Of a stretch of DNA of 64,000 nt, positions 33,486-44,733 are shown one piece after another. The notes under the pieces were generated by a model. It saw nothing but the letters and a program-made list of their open reading frames with translations, did not search any database and was not told the origin of the DNA. The position numbers and the translations under genes are program-made. This DNA is from Hyperoplus lanceolatus (lineage: Eukaryota > Chordata > Actinopteri > Uranoscopiformes > Ammodytidae). The stretch covers positions 992,001 through 1,056,000 of the forward strand of contig CM049397.1 of the NCBI GenBank assembly GCA_026929865.2, given 5' to 3'. Numbering within the stretch: position 1 is the stretch's first letter; the number at the start of each line of letters is the position of its first letter.

Positions 33486-33915
33486 TTATGTCGATTTGAG
33501 ATTAACCAATAACATGACCTCTCATAAACATGTCATAGTCGGCTTAATAATCAAATGTAAAAAACGTTTTCGATTATTAGCTAGGACTAAACAGGGAGAG
33601 GCGGCATTCAGCGTTTATGCGCCCAATGTCTGGAACGGACTGCCAGAGAGTCTGAGGTCCGCTGAGACTCTCAGCTCTTTTAAATCGGGTCTCAAAACGT
33701 TCTTGTTTCCCTTTTAACCTGTAATTTTTTTTATTTTATTTTTTTTTGTAAAATGTTTTAATTCTTTTATCTAAATGTTGTATTTTTATCCATGTTTTAA
33801 ATTTGTTCCTTTTTTTGTATTTGTTTTCTTTATTTGATTTTAACCCTGTGAAGCACCTTGAGTGGCCCTGTGCCTGAAATGTGCTCTATAAATAAAATTG
33901 CCTTGCCTTGCCTTA
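33486..33915 (+). pseudogene. L2-like LINE, 3' end
   Basis: The ORF tail reads KQGEAAFSVYAPNVWNGLPE, then SLRSAETLSSFKSGLKTFLF, the usual C-terminus of L2/CR1-related fish LINE reverse transcriptases. The 3' UTR ends TGCTCTATAAATAAAATTGC with a short TTGCC tail (33894-33914). It is severely 5'-truncated. Confidence 0.8.
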
Positions 33916-34059
33916 CATTAAGCTGTCATATGCGGAAGGTTTTGACATTGACTGTCATGAGACCTTTATTTTACTGTCATGAATGATTCCATTTGCCTCA
34001 AGTAAAGTGAAACGATTTGGATATTTCAATAACATGTCATGCGAGAGATAACAAGTGCA

Positions 34060-34871
34060 AAGATACCAGAGCACCTTCATCCAACAATTGCGGGGGACAC
34101 AGCAAACATGCGGAGGAAGGTGCTCTAGTCAGATGAGACCAAACTTGAAGTTTTTGGCCTGAACGCAAAATGCTATGGGTGGCAGAAAACTAACTCCTCA
34201 CATCACCCTGAACACACCATCCCCAATGTGAAACATGATGGTGTGTGGGGGTGATTTTCTTCAGCAGGGACAGGGACGCTGGTCGGAGTTGATAGGAAGA
34301 TGTATGGAGCCAAATACAGGACATAAAACCTGTTAGAGTCTGCAAAAGACTTGAGACTGGGGTGGAGGTTCACCTTCCAGAGGGACAACTAGCCTAAACA
34401 TACAGCCAGATCTACTATGGAATGGTTTAGACTAAAGCATAGTCATGTGTTAGAATGGCCCAGTCAAAGTCCAGACTTAAATACAATTGAGAATATCTGG
34501 AAAGACTAAAAAAATGCTGTTTACAGACGCTCTCCATCCAATCTGACGCTGAATCTGAAGCTCAAGCTATTTTGCAAAGACGAATGGGCAAAAATGTCAG
34601 TCTCTAGATGTACAAAGCTGGTAGAGACATTCACCAAAAGACTTGCAGCTGTAATAGCAGCGATATGTGGTTCTAAAAAGTATCGACTCAGGCTGGCTGA
34701 ATACTTTTGTACGATGCACTTTTCAGTTTTTTAGTTTCTAACCCATGTATCATTTTTATTCCACTTGACAATTATGCACCACTTTGTGTTGGTCTATCAC
34801 ATAAAATCCCAATAAAATACATGTACATGTGTAAAAGGTTCAAGGGGTATGAAAACGTTTGCAAGTCACTG
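34060..34871 (+). mobile_element. Tc1/mariner 3' fragment, copy 1
   Basis: It carries transposase remnants with several stops: SDETKLEVFGLNAKCYGW (first catalytic D) and [16 protein letters not shown] (the D..E motif). The 3' end reads TTGCAAGTCACTG before TA, matching a Tc1 terminal repeat. The 5' third is missing. A second, closely related fragment is at 60184-60830. Confidence 0.88.
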
Positions 34872-36719
34872 TATATGCTACAGTATATGAATGTCAACTG
34901 GATTATGAAAACTGCAAATATACTATTCTCACTTGGAGTGCCATTCTGGTAGGCTATGTTCTGGCAGACCTACACCTTAAGCCTGGCATAAAGCAGAACA
35001 AGCAGCACTCTGCAGTCTGGCGATAAGTAAACTGTACAGCACTAAATTTTAACAAGTATCTTCATAAATGCACACTTATGATTAACTATTTCTGCCCAGA
35101 CAAAACCTCTGACAAAACCTCTGACTTCGATCCCTTTACCGAGCGATCAATGTATGTGAATACTTCCAGTGTCCGGGCCATCATCTTATGTTTTATTAGT
35201 GAGTTGCGCAGCTCATGTTACAGCGGCATTCAAATGAACGTCTTGGTAATAGTCTAGAAGAATTTTAAGGTTTAAGGGCTCCAAAAACATTTTACCCTTA
35301 TAGTTTAGTTTATAGTTTCTTATAGTTTACATTGGGCTTGGTTTTCTGAGTGTTTTCTTTCTTCATTAAAACTTCTGTTTAAACGTTAAGGGAAATGAGT
35401 AGCAACACATGCATCCCTTCTATATAATAGAGCTCATCAGGATCTAGGGCAGAAATATGCTGGCTACAGACATTGTTATTCATTTACGATCCCTGTGAAG
35501 TGAAGGGACAATACACCAGCTGTCTGTCTAAATCCTCTGACCCACATTGTAAACCCCTATCCCATCACTCTCTCTGCTTTCCTGGTACCAGTTGTTGGAA
35601 TTTGGTGATCCTGCTTTTGCTTCCAGACATCTGTACACATCTATGTTTACTACAGTATATATAACAAATTTTGAAATCTAATTTGCATATTTCAGCTTTT
35701 CAATCCCATTAATATAATGTACATTCGTAAGTCAAACTCAACCTTCAGTTTTCCAGTCGGTCATCAGCTTTCTGCATTTATAATGATTTTAACCTTTCCA
35801 CCTATTTGTTTCCTAGATTAGGTAGCCTAACACTCAAAAATGTCAATGCCAATGACTGCTGCTGTAATTGTTGCACGTATGGCATAAGAACCATCTTGAA
35901 TCTGGAAAGGGTTTCAGGTTGATGGAAACCCCGACAGAGCCAATGAGCTTAACATTTTTTTTAATTGAATCAGCATGGATGCCAACAGAACATCCAACAT
36001 TCAGCGTTTTTACCATAGACTGTATACAAGAGGTTTTTACTCAATTACATCTTTATTCCAAGATCTTCTGGGCAAACAACAATCTATTAAGACAAGGCAA
36101 CTTTTTAAAATAAAATAATAATAAAATGCGGCGCTGGTTAAAGCCAGAGGCTATGAGCCAACAAGGAGCCAATGCTACTATACCTTTAAAGTTTAAACAC
36201 ATATGCGCATCCTAAGATGCTGCCAAAGACTGCATAAGGGCACGGCACGTTTCTCTGAGTGATAAAGGACCTAACGTTACTTCATCTAATCATCATCTAA
36301 AATGTGCAAATTAGTTCCCTGATGAAGGCGAAGTAGGAAAGCATAGACGCTAAAGTTAGCCGCTAATGCTAGCGGTGCTAACGTCACACAGGGTCGGATG
36401 TAGGCTTCAATGTACAAGTGGTACATAATTCGGTTTGTTTAAGTGTTGTACTTATACAAGGTTTCACAATGCTTAATGAACTTAGTTATTTTCGGTTCTA
36501 AAGCTGTCCGGTCCGATGCCAAATTTCTCCTTAACTTCTTCATGTTTATGTTTTGACATTACGGCAGCTCACACTCGCAGGCTGCTGCCTGAGCCTGTTC
36601 TGTTGTCTCCTACTACTACTTAAGTATCTCCCCCTGCTGGTAGGATGTTTAATTGCTGCCCATACAGTCTTTGGTGCTGCCACATAGTGAAACTCATTGC
36701 TGTGCTGCCAGACTCACAC
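34872..36719. other. pdzd2 intron, no firm feature
   Basis: AT-rich at first, then a more GC-rich stretch (36120-36620). I see no exon with homology, RNA gene or bounded repeat. Bases 36340-36400 carry repeated GCTAACG-like motifs. Confidence 0.4.
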
Positions 36720-36811
36720 TGCGCAACACAACGGCTATATGATCGATAACAATTTCACGTGATCGACAATATTCTTAACGAGCAATGATCAATTAATTAT
36801 GCCCATCCCTA
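36720..36811. mobile_element. hAT-like right end
   Basis: ATTATGCCCATCCCTATTA is the reverse complement of the TAGGGATGGGCAT start typical of a teleost hAT family. It is preceded by GATCGATAACAATTTCACG. The other end was not found. Confidence 0.45.
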
Positions 36812-36815
36812 TTAT

Positions 36816-36851
<36 letters not shown>
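36812..36851. repeat. (ATCT)n microsatellite
   Basis: About nine uninterrupted tetranucleotide units. Confidence 0.95.
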
Positions 36852-37393
36852 AGACCCTTTTACACAGAGATTGCAGCATATTGACGGAACGACAGTGCGC
36901 CAATATGCCGGCTCTGTGTTACTTGCATCAGCGTGCCAATTTATACATCGTTACACATTCCGGAATGAAAGAGGGGTGCCTGAAAGCAGCGTCAGGTGTG
37001 ACGCATATATTTAGCGCCGCACCGGTCAGCTGCATGTAAACAACACTGGACACAGCCTCGCTTAGCTTAGCATAGTTTTGCCACTTCATTGAATACGTTC
37101 CCCCGGGCAGAAATACACTCATAAACTCTGAAAAATGAAGCGTGGGGGTTTGAATTGAGCAGCGGATTTTATAATCAGACAGATTAACCGCTGTTCCTTT
37201 TCTTTGGTGATTTTGACGGGACATCGTGCTGCCGTGATTCATGTTAAACATTTACCTTACTCCTTATGTGATATTGCTAAACTCTCTATCGTCCTTCAAC
37301 TGCTTACATGGTCGCATGTTTAGCTGTGGAACTTCACACTGTTCCGCATCAACAAGCAACCACATTTATACAGAGAGGCGGAACAGATTGTGT

Positions 37394-37439
37394 CGACTGC
37401 ACTGTTTACTACCTCACGAGGTAGTAAACAGTGCAGTCC
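37394..37439. other. perfect 21-bp-arm hairpin at a LINE 5' junction
   Basis: GACTGCACTGTTTACTACCT and its exact reverse complement AGGTAGTAAACAGTGCAGTC are separated by CACG. The right arm reads on as LINE reverse transcriptase, so the left arm is an inverted copy of the first bases of the insertion. Confidence 0.9.
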
Positions 37440-38286
37440 GGAGTGAGACAGGGGTGCATCATCTCCCCTATCCTCTTCCTGGTCGCCATTGACTGGATCA
37501 CAACCAACACCACAGCAGACAGACCCAGAGGCATCCAGTGGACTCTGTTCTCCCAGCTGGAAGATCTTGACTTCGCTGACGATCTTGCCCTCCTTTCAAC
37601 CAACCAGTACAACATACAGGCTAAAACGGATAGGCTGAACAACTTTGCACGACAAGTTGGGCTCAATATAAACACCTGCAAAACACAAGTGATGTGTGTC
37701 AATTCCATCCCCACAGCACCCATCCTTGTTAATGAGGAACCACTTGAGTTTGTGGAAGATTTCACCTATCTTGGCAGCCTCATCAGTAAGGACAGCGGGG
37801 CATCAGAAGACATAAAAGCAAGGCTGGGAAAGGCTCAGGGTGCCTTCTCCCAACTCCGTTCCATCTGGAGATCAAAACAATACAGCCTTAAAACATAGAT
37901 GCTCATATACAACAGCAATGTAAAGTCTGTTCTTCTGTACGATGCAGAGAGCTGGAGAGTTGTCAAAACAGACATGAGGAGAATGGAAGTGTTCCATAAT
38001 GGATGCCTCAGACGAATATGCCAGATCTTTTGGCCTAATAAGATCTCCAACATTGACCTTCACAAAAAAACGGGAAGTCGGAGCATCACCAAGGAGATTA
38101 CGCACAGACGCCTGAGATGGCTAGGACATGTGTTGAGGATGGAGCAGGACCGCATCACAAAAGTCGCCTTAAGATGGACACCACCAGGCAAAAGAAAACC
38201 TGGGAGGCCAAAAACCACCTGGCGCAGAACTGTAACAAAAGAGCTGGAACAGATGAACCTGTCATGGGGAGAGGCCCAACATGCTG
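37419..38286 (+). pseudogene. RTE-like LINE reverse transcriptase fragment
   Basis: It reads GVRQGCIISPILFLVAIDW, then DLDFADDLALLS (the FADD catalytic motif), FTYLGSLISKDSG and, after an in-frame TAG at 37896-37898, SVLLYDAESWRVV, RRLRWLGHVLRM and GKRKPGRPKTTWRRTV. The latter motifs are typical of RTE-type LINE C-termini. Only the last half of RT is present. The 3' end runs into tetranucleotide repeats, as expected for RTE tails. Apart from one stop the frame is open, so it is fairly recent. Confidence 0.85.
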
Positions 38287-38343
<57 letters not shown>

Positions 38344-38418
38344 CCCCCCATCCTATCCATCCATCCATCCATCCATCCATCCATCCATCCATCCATCCAT
38401 CCATCCATCCATCCATCC
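38287..38418. repeat. compound (CTAT)n and (CCAT)n microsatellite
   Basis: About 14 CTAT units (38287-38342), a CCCCCCATCC link, then about 16 CCAT units to 38418. It forms the tail of the preceding LINE. Confidence 0.95.
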
Positions 38419-38902
38419 GACAAGAAAGTCTGTGTGTATCCTCTGATGATTAGTATTTATTAAATTTTTATGTAGTTATTAGTAGTTTACCATTTAGATG
38501 GCTACCTGGTTTGTGTGTATGAAGTATTTAGGTAACTTTTTACAAGGAAATAAGTTCATAACCACTTCCAGAATTGAGATCAATTAATTCTTTAGCATAA
38601 TTTTCCTTTCTGTAAGGCTTTATAATAAATATTTTGTGCCCCGTGTGAGACCTTTCATTTAAGTTTTAACAAATATCGCTACGTGTTTTGTAGCTGTCTT
38701 TAGTTGCTTGTAGTTGTAATGCCATCATGACTAATAGACGTCATTTCCTATCTCATAATATTGACTTTTTATGTAGTTTGGATTCTCAAAGACTAGTCAG
38801 CAATCTGGCACCAGTCCTTTCAGTGCTGCCTACAGGGCCGCAAAGTTGCTATCTGATAAGAACAGACATCATTTATCCATTCCTCCCCACTTTCTGTGGC
38901 AA

Positions 38903-39022
38903 TAGAGATTTTGAGCTAAATGGCACATAGCCGTTTACATAAGTGGCATGCCATTTTATCATGTCACATACCCTTTTTCCGCTGGCATGCACCATTTATG
39001 TGCCATTTAGCTCTAAATCTCT
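38903..39022. mobile_element. short inverted-repeat MITE
   Basis: AGAGATTTTGAGCTAAATGG and CACATA at the left are mirrored by TATGTGCCATTTAGCTCTAA and ATCTCT at the right. Length about 120 bases. Confidence 0.7.
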
Positions 39023-39277
39023 GATCGATTAGTCAGTCCTGCTCAGGTGGCTAGGCTAACTAAAGTCACCGGAGCAAGTCCAGCTGTTTTCAAAAGCATC
39101 TGACATTTCAAAAGCAACAACAAACAGATTGCACCTTACCTTAACAACGGACCAGACAAACATATACATCCTTTAATTTACGGCGTTGTGTTGTGATATG
39201 GTGCTTGGGCAGTACGGGGCAACTGGGCCTAGTGTGGGTGCAACCTTAGAGTCCTGTATATCAGCGTTGTGCCTTAC

Positions 39278-39734
39278 CTGGCTTGAAGGTTCACTGTTGA
39301 AAGAATCCATTTTGCATTCCAACAGCTGACTGTGACACCTTGCGGGCATGGTCCCTCCACTGTTTAGACGCTGGGTAACAGATGACCAGTTGACTGGGCT
39401 TTTCTCTATGGGTGTGTGTGTGGAGAAGATGAGACTTGAGGAATCTCCTGGAGCACTGTCTCCTCCATTGTTGTAGCCCTGGTCACAGCTCTGGACTTCT
39501 GAGTCACCCATGTCCCTGTTGTCTCGGTTACAGGACGATCGAGATATGACACCAAACTTGCGTGTTCGTTTGCAGTTTGCAGAGCTGTCAGCAGGCTCAG
39601 AGGCAGCACTGCCCTGGTACTCATAGCTGACAGGGCTACTGACAGTACAGGGAGGGGAGGGGGCCTTCCGCTTGATCCGCCGCAGCATGATCAGGTTGAT
39701 ACAGCCTCCATTCCAGCATTGGTCAGCAAGGTAA
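39278..39734 (-). CDS. pdzd2: pdzd2 coding exon 3: end of PDZ1 and serine-rich linker
   Basis: 457 bases after a TTGTGTTCTAG acceptor; the first base completes a serine codon. It ends at AGCCAG|GTAAGG in phase 0. It opens YLADQCWNGGCINLIMLRRI, the last helix and strand of PDZ1, almost as in mammalian PDZD2. A polar linker follows with KRTRKFGVISRSS, also a PDZD2 signature, and many Ser, Asp and Asn residues. Other GT sites (for example CGCAAG|GTGTCA near 39340) could give a shorter exon. Confidence 0.93.
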
Positions 39735-39855
39735 CTAGAACACAAAGATTGATGGGATAATGCTGTCAATACTTCAATGTTAAAATATCATAAACAACTA
39801 CAGTCCCTGTATCCATTATTTCCTCAGATTTTGAAGACAGAAGAGTCTGTTACTA

Positions 39856-40163
39856 GCCTGGTCCTACCAGACCATCATACTTCATTTCATTTGTACAGAA
39901 GGTCTGGAATCGCTCAATTGACAAGCGTTACCTCACTTGAAGGCAGGTGTCTGTTGAAGTTTAAAACTATTGTACCTGCCCAGTGCTACTCTGGATCTGC
40001 CAACCAATCGCATAATGTTTGGTCATGACGTATGTCATGCGCCGGCTTATAACGACAACTGAAACTGGCACACAACGTCAAACTCATTGTTCTCAGCCAC
40101 TATCTCGTGAATTTAACGCAGACGCAGACTGACTACTGAAGGGAAAGGGCGGTGCCAGGCTAA
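39856..40163. mobile_element. hAT-type MITE, family E copy 1 (8-bp duplication)
   Basis: TCTGTTAC occurs at 39848-39855 and 40164-40171. The ends TAGCCTGGTC and GCCAGGCTA are inverted. It has 308 bases and no ORF. The same terminal sequence flanks the element at 43189-43768. Confidence 0.88.
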
Positions 40164-40775
40164 TCTGTTACGTGTTTATAGTGTATTTCTCTTATTACTG
40201 TATTTTCCTGTATTTTTTTAAAATAAGTACCGTCGCGCATGAGGACCAACAAAGGTGGATATCATGTACAACCACCAGGAGTTCTTAAAGCCCTCTGAAC
40301 CATGTCCACACTTCCACACACACTGAACAACACTCACAGCTTGACCAGGTCCACAGAGCTGCTTTCCATGCAGGTCATACTGGTCGGGGGCAAAGATATT
40401 ACATACAACACAATAAATACAATACATGAAAAAAAAACAATAATCTGAATTCAATTTATATTTTGTTTCAACTGATTTGAACCACATTATTTAACATGAA
40501 AGCTTTCAGTAAATGTAACTTTATTTTGTGGGTGGGTGTAATATTCTTGTGTATACAAATAATTGGAATAGCACACAGTAAATTCTGTTTTCGGGCGGGT
40601 TTTCCTGTGAAAAGTGTATTTTATTTTCTGAGCAGTTTTACCATTTTTATCTTCTGTTCCACTTGATGAACGTTGAGACAAAATAGACTTGTCATACAGC
40701 AGATATTGTCCTATATTTTTACTGCTACTACTGTGGTATGCATCACTTTAATATTCAGTCATTGCTGTACTAAAG
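40164..40775. other. intron, no feature seen
   Basis: AT-rich intronic sequence between a MITE and a SINE. No splice-bounded frame with PDZD2 similarity. Confidence 0.45.
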
Positions 40776-41096
40776 CGGGCGATCCTGGCTCAAATGGTAG
40801 AGCGGGTCGGCCAATGATCAGAGGGTTGGCGGTTTGATTCCCACCCTGCCACTTGTGTCATGGTTGTTGTGTCCTTGGGCAAGACACTTCACCCACCTTG
40901 CCTTGTGTGAATGTGTATGACTGCTGTATGTTTGAGGTGGTGGTCGGGGGGGCCGTAGGCGCTGAATAGCAGCCTACGGCAGCTGTGGCTACTATCGTAG
41001 TTTACCACCACCGGTATGACAGTGTCTTAATGGATGATAGCTGTAAAAACGCTTTATGTGCGAGAAAAGCGCTATATAAATCCAATCCATTATCAT
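40776..41096 (+). mobile_element. tRNA-derived SINE with LINE-like tail
   Basis: Box A-like TGGCTCAAATGGTAGAGC (40786-40803) and box B GGTTTGATTCC (40831-40841) give a polymerase III promoter. The body holds TTGGGCAAGACACTTCACCC, common in fish SINE cores, and the 3' end AGCGCTATATAAATCCAATC resembles an L2-type tail used for trans-mobilisation. It lies in the 1.5 kb intron between exons 2 and 3, antisense to pdzd2. Confidence 0.9.
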
Positions 41097-41199
41097 TACT
41101 GATGAAGATCAGTTAGTCTATCATTATGGCAATGATGGATTAAAAGGATTGTGGCTTTATTGTGATAGAGTATGTTTTCTTTTATAATTGTAGTCTTAC

Positions 41200-41678
41200 C
41201 TGGCTCCATTGACATCTACCCCCACCATCAGCTGGCCGTTGAGGGACAGCAGCTCGTCTCTGAGTTTGATGCCTCCACAGCGGGCTGCTGGGCTCCTCTT
41301 CCTCACCTCTGTCACCCAGATGCAGCCAACATCCAGGATGGGTCCCTGGTCCCTTCTCCTCCGCGGGCCCCCCTTCTTCCTCCCATCAGGGTCCCCAAAG
41401 ATAGGGATGTTCCCAAAGCTGAGGCCAAACTCAGCAGTGTCCACCTCCTCTTTACTGAGGGACACAGCATGGATCTCCACGTCTAAGCACTCGCTGCAGG
41501 AGGGGGAGCTGGCTGATGGAGATGTCTCACTCTCCATGAAGTTGAACTTTATGTACTCCACTAGCTTGTGAATGGCAGACAGACACAGGGACATGCCCTC
41601 CACACTGACAAGATGAACATCGTTGCTTCTGCACACACTGTCCCCATTTCCATTATTGAAGGAGTCCTGCTCCACATG
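41200..41678 (-). CDS. pdzd2: pdzd2 coding exon 2: N-terminal region and most of PDZ1
   Basis: 479 bases after a TTCTTCCTCAAG acceptor (phase 0) and before a GCCAG|GTAAGA donor (two bases left). It encodes HVEQDSFNNG, a helical IHKLVEYIKFNFMESE segment and a serine-rich stretch, then FGLSFGNIPIFGDPDGRKKG, LDVGCIWVTEVRKRSPAARC and LRDELLSLNGQLMVGVDVNG. The LSFGNIP loop is PDZ1, followed by a basic loop GGPRRRRDQG. Identity of motifs with mammalian PDZD2 is very high. The first 70 residues are more divergent. Confidence 0.97.
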
Positions 41679-41992
41679 CTTGAGGAAGAAGAAGAGCCAA
41701 TCAGAGAATAAACATGGATGACATTCCATTAAAAGCATTATACCTAACATATCCAGACTAACAGTTTGCCATTTCTAGTGACAGTGTTTTAATACTCAAA
41801 ATCTGACAACAAAAAAGGTGTGCCTATACCTGAGCGATAAGAATGGCAATATTCTATATTTGTCTTATCGTTAAGTTTATATGGAAAACAAACAAATCAT
41901 CCCCAAGTCCTTTGGGTCATACTGATTATGTTAAACTTCTGTTCATTGCAAACAGCTGAGGGTTTGCCAATTCTGATGATAAACATGCCCTG

Positions 41993-42240
41993 AGTTCCAA
42001 TACCCATACTATCTACTATTTAGTATGGTAGAAAAAGATTTAGGATTCTTGAGGCCAGATTCAGTATGGTTAGAAATACTCGGTTGTCTACTACATCCGG
42101 CCAAGATTTTTAGTGTTGAAAACAACATCCTATTTGAGCGATTCTGACCCACAATCCAGTGTGCACTGGAATTGACGGATCATCCGTATGAAAACAAACA
42201 GGGATGCAACGGATATAAAAGAAAGAGGCAAGATCAAGGC
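41993..42240 (+). repeat. interspersed repeat, family B copy 2
   Basis: Collinear with 25838-26105, sharing CCAATACCCATA, GAAAAAGATTTAGGAT, GCGATTCTGACCCACAATCC and CGTATGAAAACAA. No ORF. Confidence 0.7.
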
Positions 42241-42389
42241 GCCATGTTATGATGAAATAAATAAGTAAAATTATGATCCAAGTGTATGCCTACTGTATGT
42301 GATTTGGAACGCAGGGCTGACTTGCATTGGGGGTTGTTGATATAGTGTGATAATTCAAGATTGAGCCTACATGGTCTAGAAAAACTAGA

Positions 42390-42570
42390 ATGACTAGTCT
42401 AACTATGTTTTTTCCCCTGGTAAAGTTTTTTTTACTGGGAGTTTTTTTTCAGTGGAGCTAAGGGTCTAAGGTCAGGGGGAGTCATACTGTACATAATGTG
42501 AAGCCCACTGAGGCAAATGTCTATTTGTGATATTGGGCTATAAAAATAAAACTGATTTGATTTGGATGAT
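42390..42570 (+). mobile_element. LINE 3' UTR and tail
   Basis: GTGAAGCCCACTGAGGCAAA and GATATTGGGCTATAAAAATA are followed by AAACTGATTTGATTTGG, a TTGAT-type tail. This matches 3' ends of teleost CR1/L2-group LINEs from memory. The coding part is absent. Confidence 0.65.
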
Positions 42571-43035
42571 TTGATTCCCGCGGTCCGCATTTTATTGGCC
42601 CGCGGCCGATTTTAAAAATATAATGTAATTATATATCCCATTTAGTTTTTAAATAATTTAAATGCATTCATTATATTACAAAGAAATATGTCCCATAAAA
42701 GAAAAAGAGCACCAAGCCCATCCCAGAGGACCCTGCATAATATTTTATTTTAAATGAATATTATTATGGAAAATCCATGTGTCCTTCTTCAATAGCTTCT
42801 AATTCATCTGACACAGTGTCTCCAAAGATTTTTTCACACAAAATTCTTCAGATTAAGCCTCTTTATCTTCCTCTCAAAGTGCACCAGATTCATGCATTTC
42901 ACTTTAAAAAAAAAAAAAAAAACTCCTGGGGGGCATACCCCCGGATCCCCCTAGGAGGGTCAGGAACTCGGATGGCTACTATTTTCACCCAGATGGACAT
43001 TGGAGGCAATAGCATAAAACACTGGATGTCTGAAG

Positions 43036-44288
43036 TAGGGGTGGGAAAAAAAATTGATTGTCAGATGTATCGCGATTCTCTCTCAAACGATTCCGAATCG
43101 ATTAAGGTTAATAATCGGAATTAAATTATTATTTTTTTTTTAATCTGATTAGTTAATACTAGTATTTCCTGCGCCACTGCACATGCACTAGCCTGGAAAT
43201 CCAGACCCAGATATCTTGAACGATAGAGGGTCTGGCCACGATCAATAGTAATTTCCAACTCAAGGGGCGGCTCCTACTCGTGCATTTCAAATGCCACTGC
43301 ACGCAGTTGGATAGCACTACAACCAATCAGAGCGATGCACAAGGCGACGTAAGCCCCTTTCGTTTAGCGAACAGCTGTTAAACTGTTAAATTAAACGTTT
43401 GCCGTTGTCGGTCGGCAAAATAGAACATTCCACTTACTTGCTAATGAAAGATTTGAGTGCCGTCTTCCAAATCGTTAAGGGTCGAGGCCAAAGCAGTCTC
43501 AAACTCACACAACATATCCGCAGCCATCTTTGATGTTTACTATCACGGCTTCAACGTCGCATGCACGTCACTGTCGTCACCTGGTTACGTCCGCCCCAGA
43601 GTACCATATAAAGGGCTCTGGTGCGCCCATATTAGATAGAACCAATTGAAACCACCCGCCAGATCTCTGGCTTTCTTGATAAAGCTTCAACGGAGCGTGT
43701 CCAGACCAACACGCGCAGCAAATTTAATTTGCCAGCGCCTAGTGGCAGGTCTGGGAATGCCAGGCTACACATGCACACAACACAAGTGCAAGTTGTTAAA
43801 AGTGGCGACAAAAGGGCTGAGAGCAGCAAACCCATATGACCTGCACTGGCTTTGTTTCTGTTTACGTTTTTGTATGAGAGCCGAATTCCAAGACATACTT
43901 TTTGCACAATGTGTTGAAATTACAGAAAATAATAGAATAGAAATTAAACTGAATAGGTTTAGTTTTTACATACTTCCATATTGTGTTGAAATGCAAGCTG
44001 TATTGATTATTGCGTTGTTCATAGAAAGTCATATTTGTGACAAGAAAAGCCTTTTCTCTAATACAATATTAGAGAAGGCAATTCATCTGTTGATTGTCTT
44101 TAATGATAATCACAAAAGTAGGAAGTGATTAAAAAACTCTGAGTAGCAAATTCAGATGTGTATATGAATATATTTTTGAAAAAAAAAAATTGCATCGAGA
44201 TGCATTGAGAATCGATTTTGAATCGAATCGTTGACCTCTGAATCGGAATCGAATCGAATCGTGAGGTGCCAAGAGATTCCCACCCCTA
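43036..44288. mobile_element. hAT element with exact 8-bp duplication (1253 bp)
   Basis: GTCTGAAG at 43028-43035 and 44289-44296. Termini TAGGGGTGGGAA and TTCCCACCCCTA are exact inverted repeats. Subterminal TCGATTC and GAATCGAATCG clusters mirror each other. No intact transposase. A second element sits inside at 43189-43768. Confidence 0.95.
43189..43768. mobile_element. hAT-type MITE, family E copy 2 (8-bp duplication)
   Basis: ACATGCAC at 43181-43188 and 43769-43776. TAGCCTGGAAATCCAGACCC is mirrored by GGTCTGGGAATGCCAGGCTA. 580 bases, without a transposase. Confidence 0.9.
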
Positions 44289-44397
44289 GTCTGAAGGCAT
44301 ATAACAATAGTCAATGATTTGGGCAGGGCTAACATTGAAGAGGGGCCTCCTAATCAAATTCTGCTTAGGGCCCCTTGGAGGCTTCGGCCAGCTCTGA

Positions 44398-44505
44398 GGG
44401 GAAGTGTGTATGTTTAATTTGCAAGGAAAGTGTTGCCGTGAAGAAGGGTTACAATTTACGAAGACACGATGAAACTAAACATCAGAGCAGCTACATGTCC
44501 TGATA
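44398..44505 (+). pseudogene. BED-type zinc finger fragment of a hAT transposase
   Basis: The frame reads CVCLICKESVAVKKGYNLRR, then HDETKH, with the C-x2-C and H-x4-H spacing of a BED finger as in hAT/ZBED proteins. It stops soon after (SSYMS then TGA). The rest of the transposase is gone. Confidence 0.75.
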
Positions 44506-44589
44506 AATGTGTTATTTTTGCAAAGTGGCCCGACCCTTCGTAGATTTTTCTGTATGTGGCCCTCAGTGAAAAAAGTGTGGACACCCCTG

Positions 44590-44729
44590 CTCTACACCAA
44601 CAAAGTTGCGCCAAAGTGAATGGACAGTCCCAACAGCCAATAACAGAAAATCGGAGCCTCACCCTGATTGGTCAAAGTGTCAGCTCATGTTAACTTTGAC
44701 CAATCAGAAATCATATACCCCAGCTTTAA
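44590..44729. mobile_element. right half of a TTAA-bounded MITE (family F) touching the pdzd2 exon 1 donor
   Basis: It matches 56533-56676 almost throughout: CTCTACACCAACAAAG, AATGGACAGTCCCAACAGCC, TCATGTTAACTTTGA and ACCCCAGCTTTAA. Its TTAA edge is at 44726-44729, four bases beyond the exon. The left half is lost at the hAT end. Confidence 0.85.
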
Positions 44730-44733
44730 GTAC

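Larger units (their letters stand above)
42571..44589. mobile_element. hAT with BED zinc finger remnant, host of a three-level nest
   Basis: The right part carries a BED-type zinc finger remnant and ends GTGTGGACACCCCTG, a common hAT terminus. The left part (42571-42640) has GGCCCGCGGCCGATTTT, seen in the same kind of element. Between them lies the repeat that also starts at 15585. It runs here in reverse from 44396 back to about 42640 and is itself split by the hAT at 43036-44288. The left terminus of the outer element was not found. Confidence 0.6.

Noticed and set aside
36120..36620. Possible alternative pdzd2 promoter in a GC-richer segment
   Set aside because: No TATA, initiator, splice donor or coding start could be tied to it.
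36799..37014. Frame starting with repeated YLSI
   Set aside because: The repeat is translation of the (ATCT)n microsatellite.
38281..38463. Low-complexity frames of YLSI and HPSI repeats
   Set aside because: Translations of the compound microsatellite after the RTE fragment.
40780..40855. Possible tRNA gene
   Set aside because: It continues into a SINE core and LINE-like tail and lacks a clear cloverleaf.
43646..44128. 160-codon plus-strand frame
   Set aside because: It crosses the boundary of the family E MITE into the surrounding hAT and matches no protein I know.
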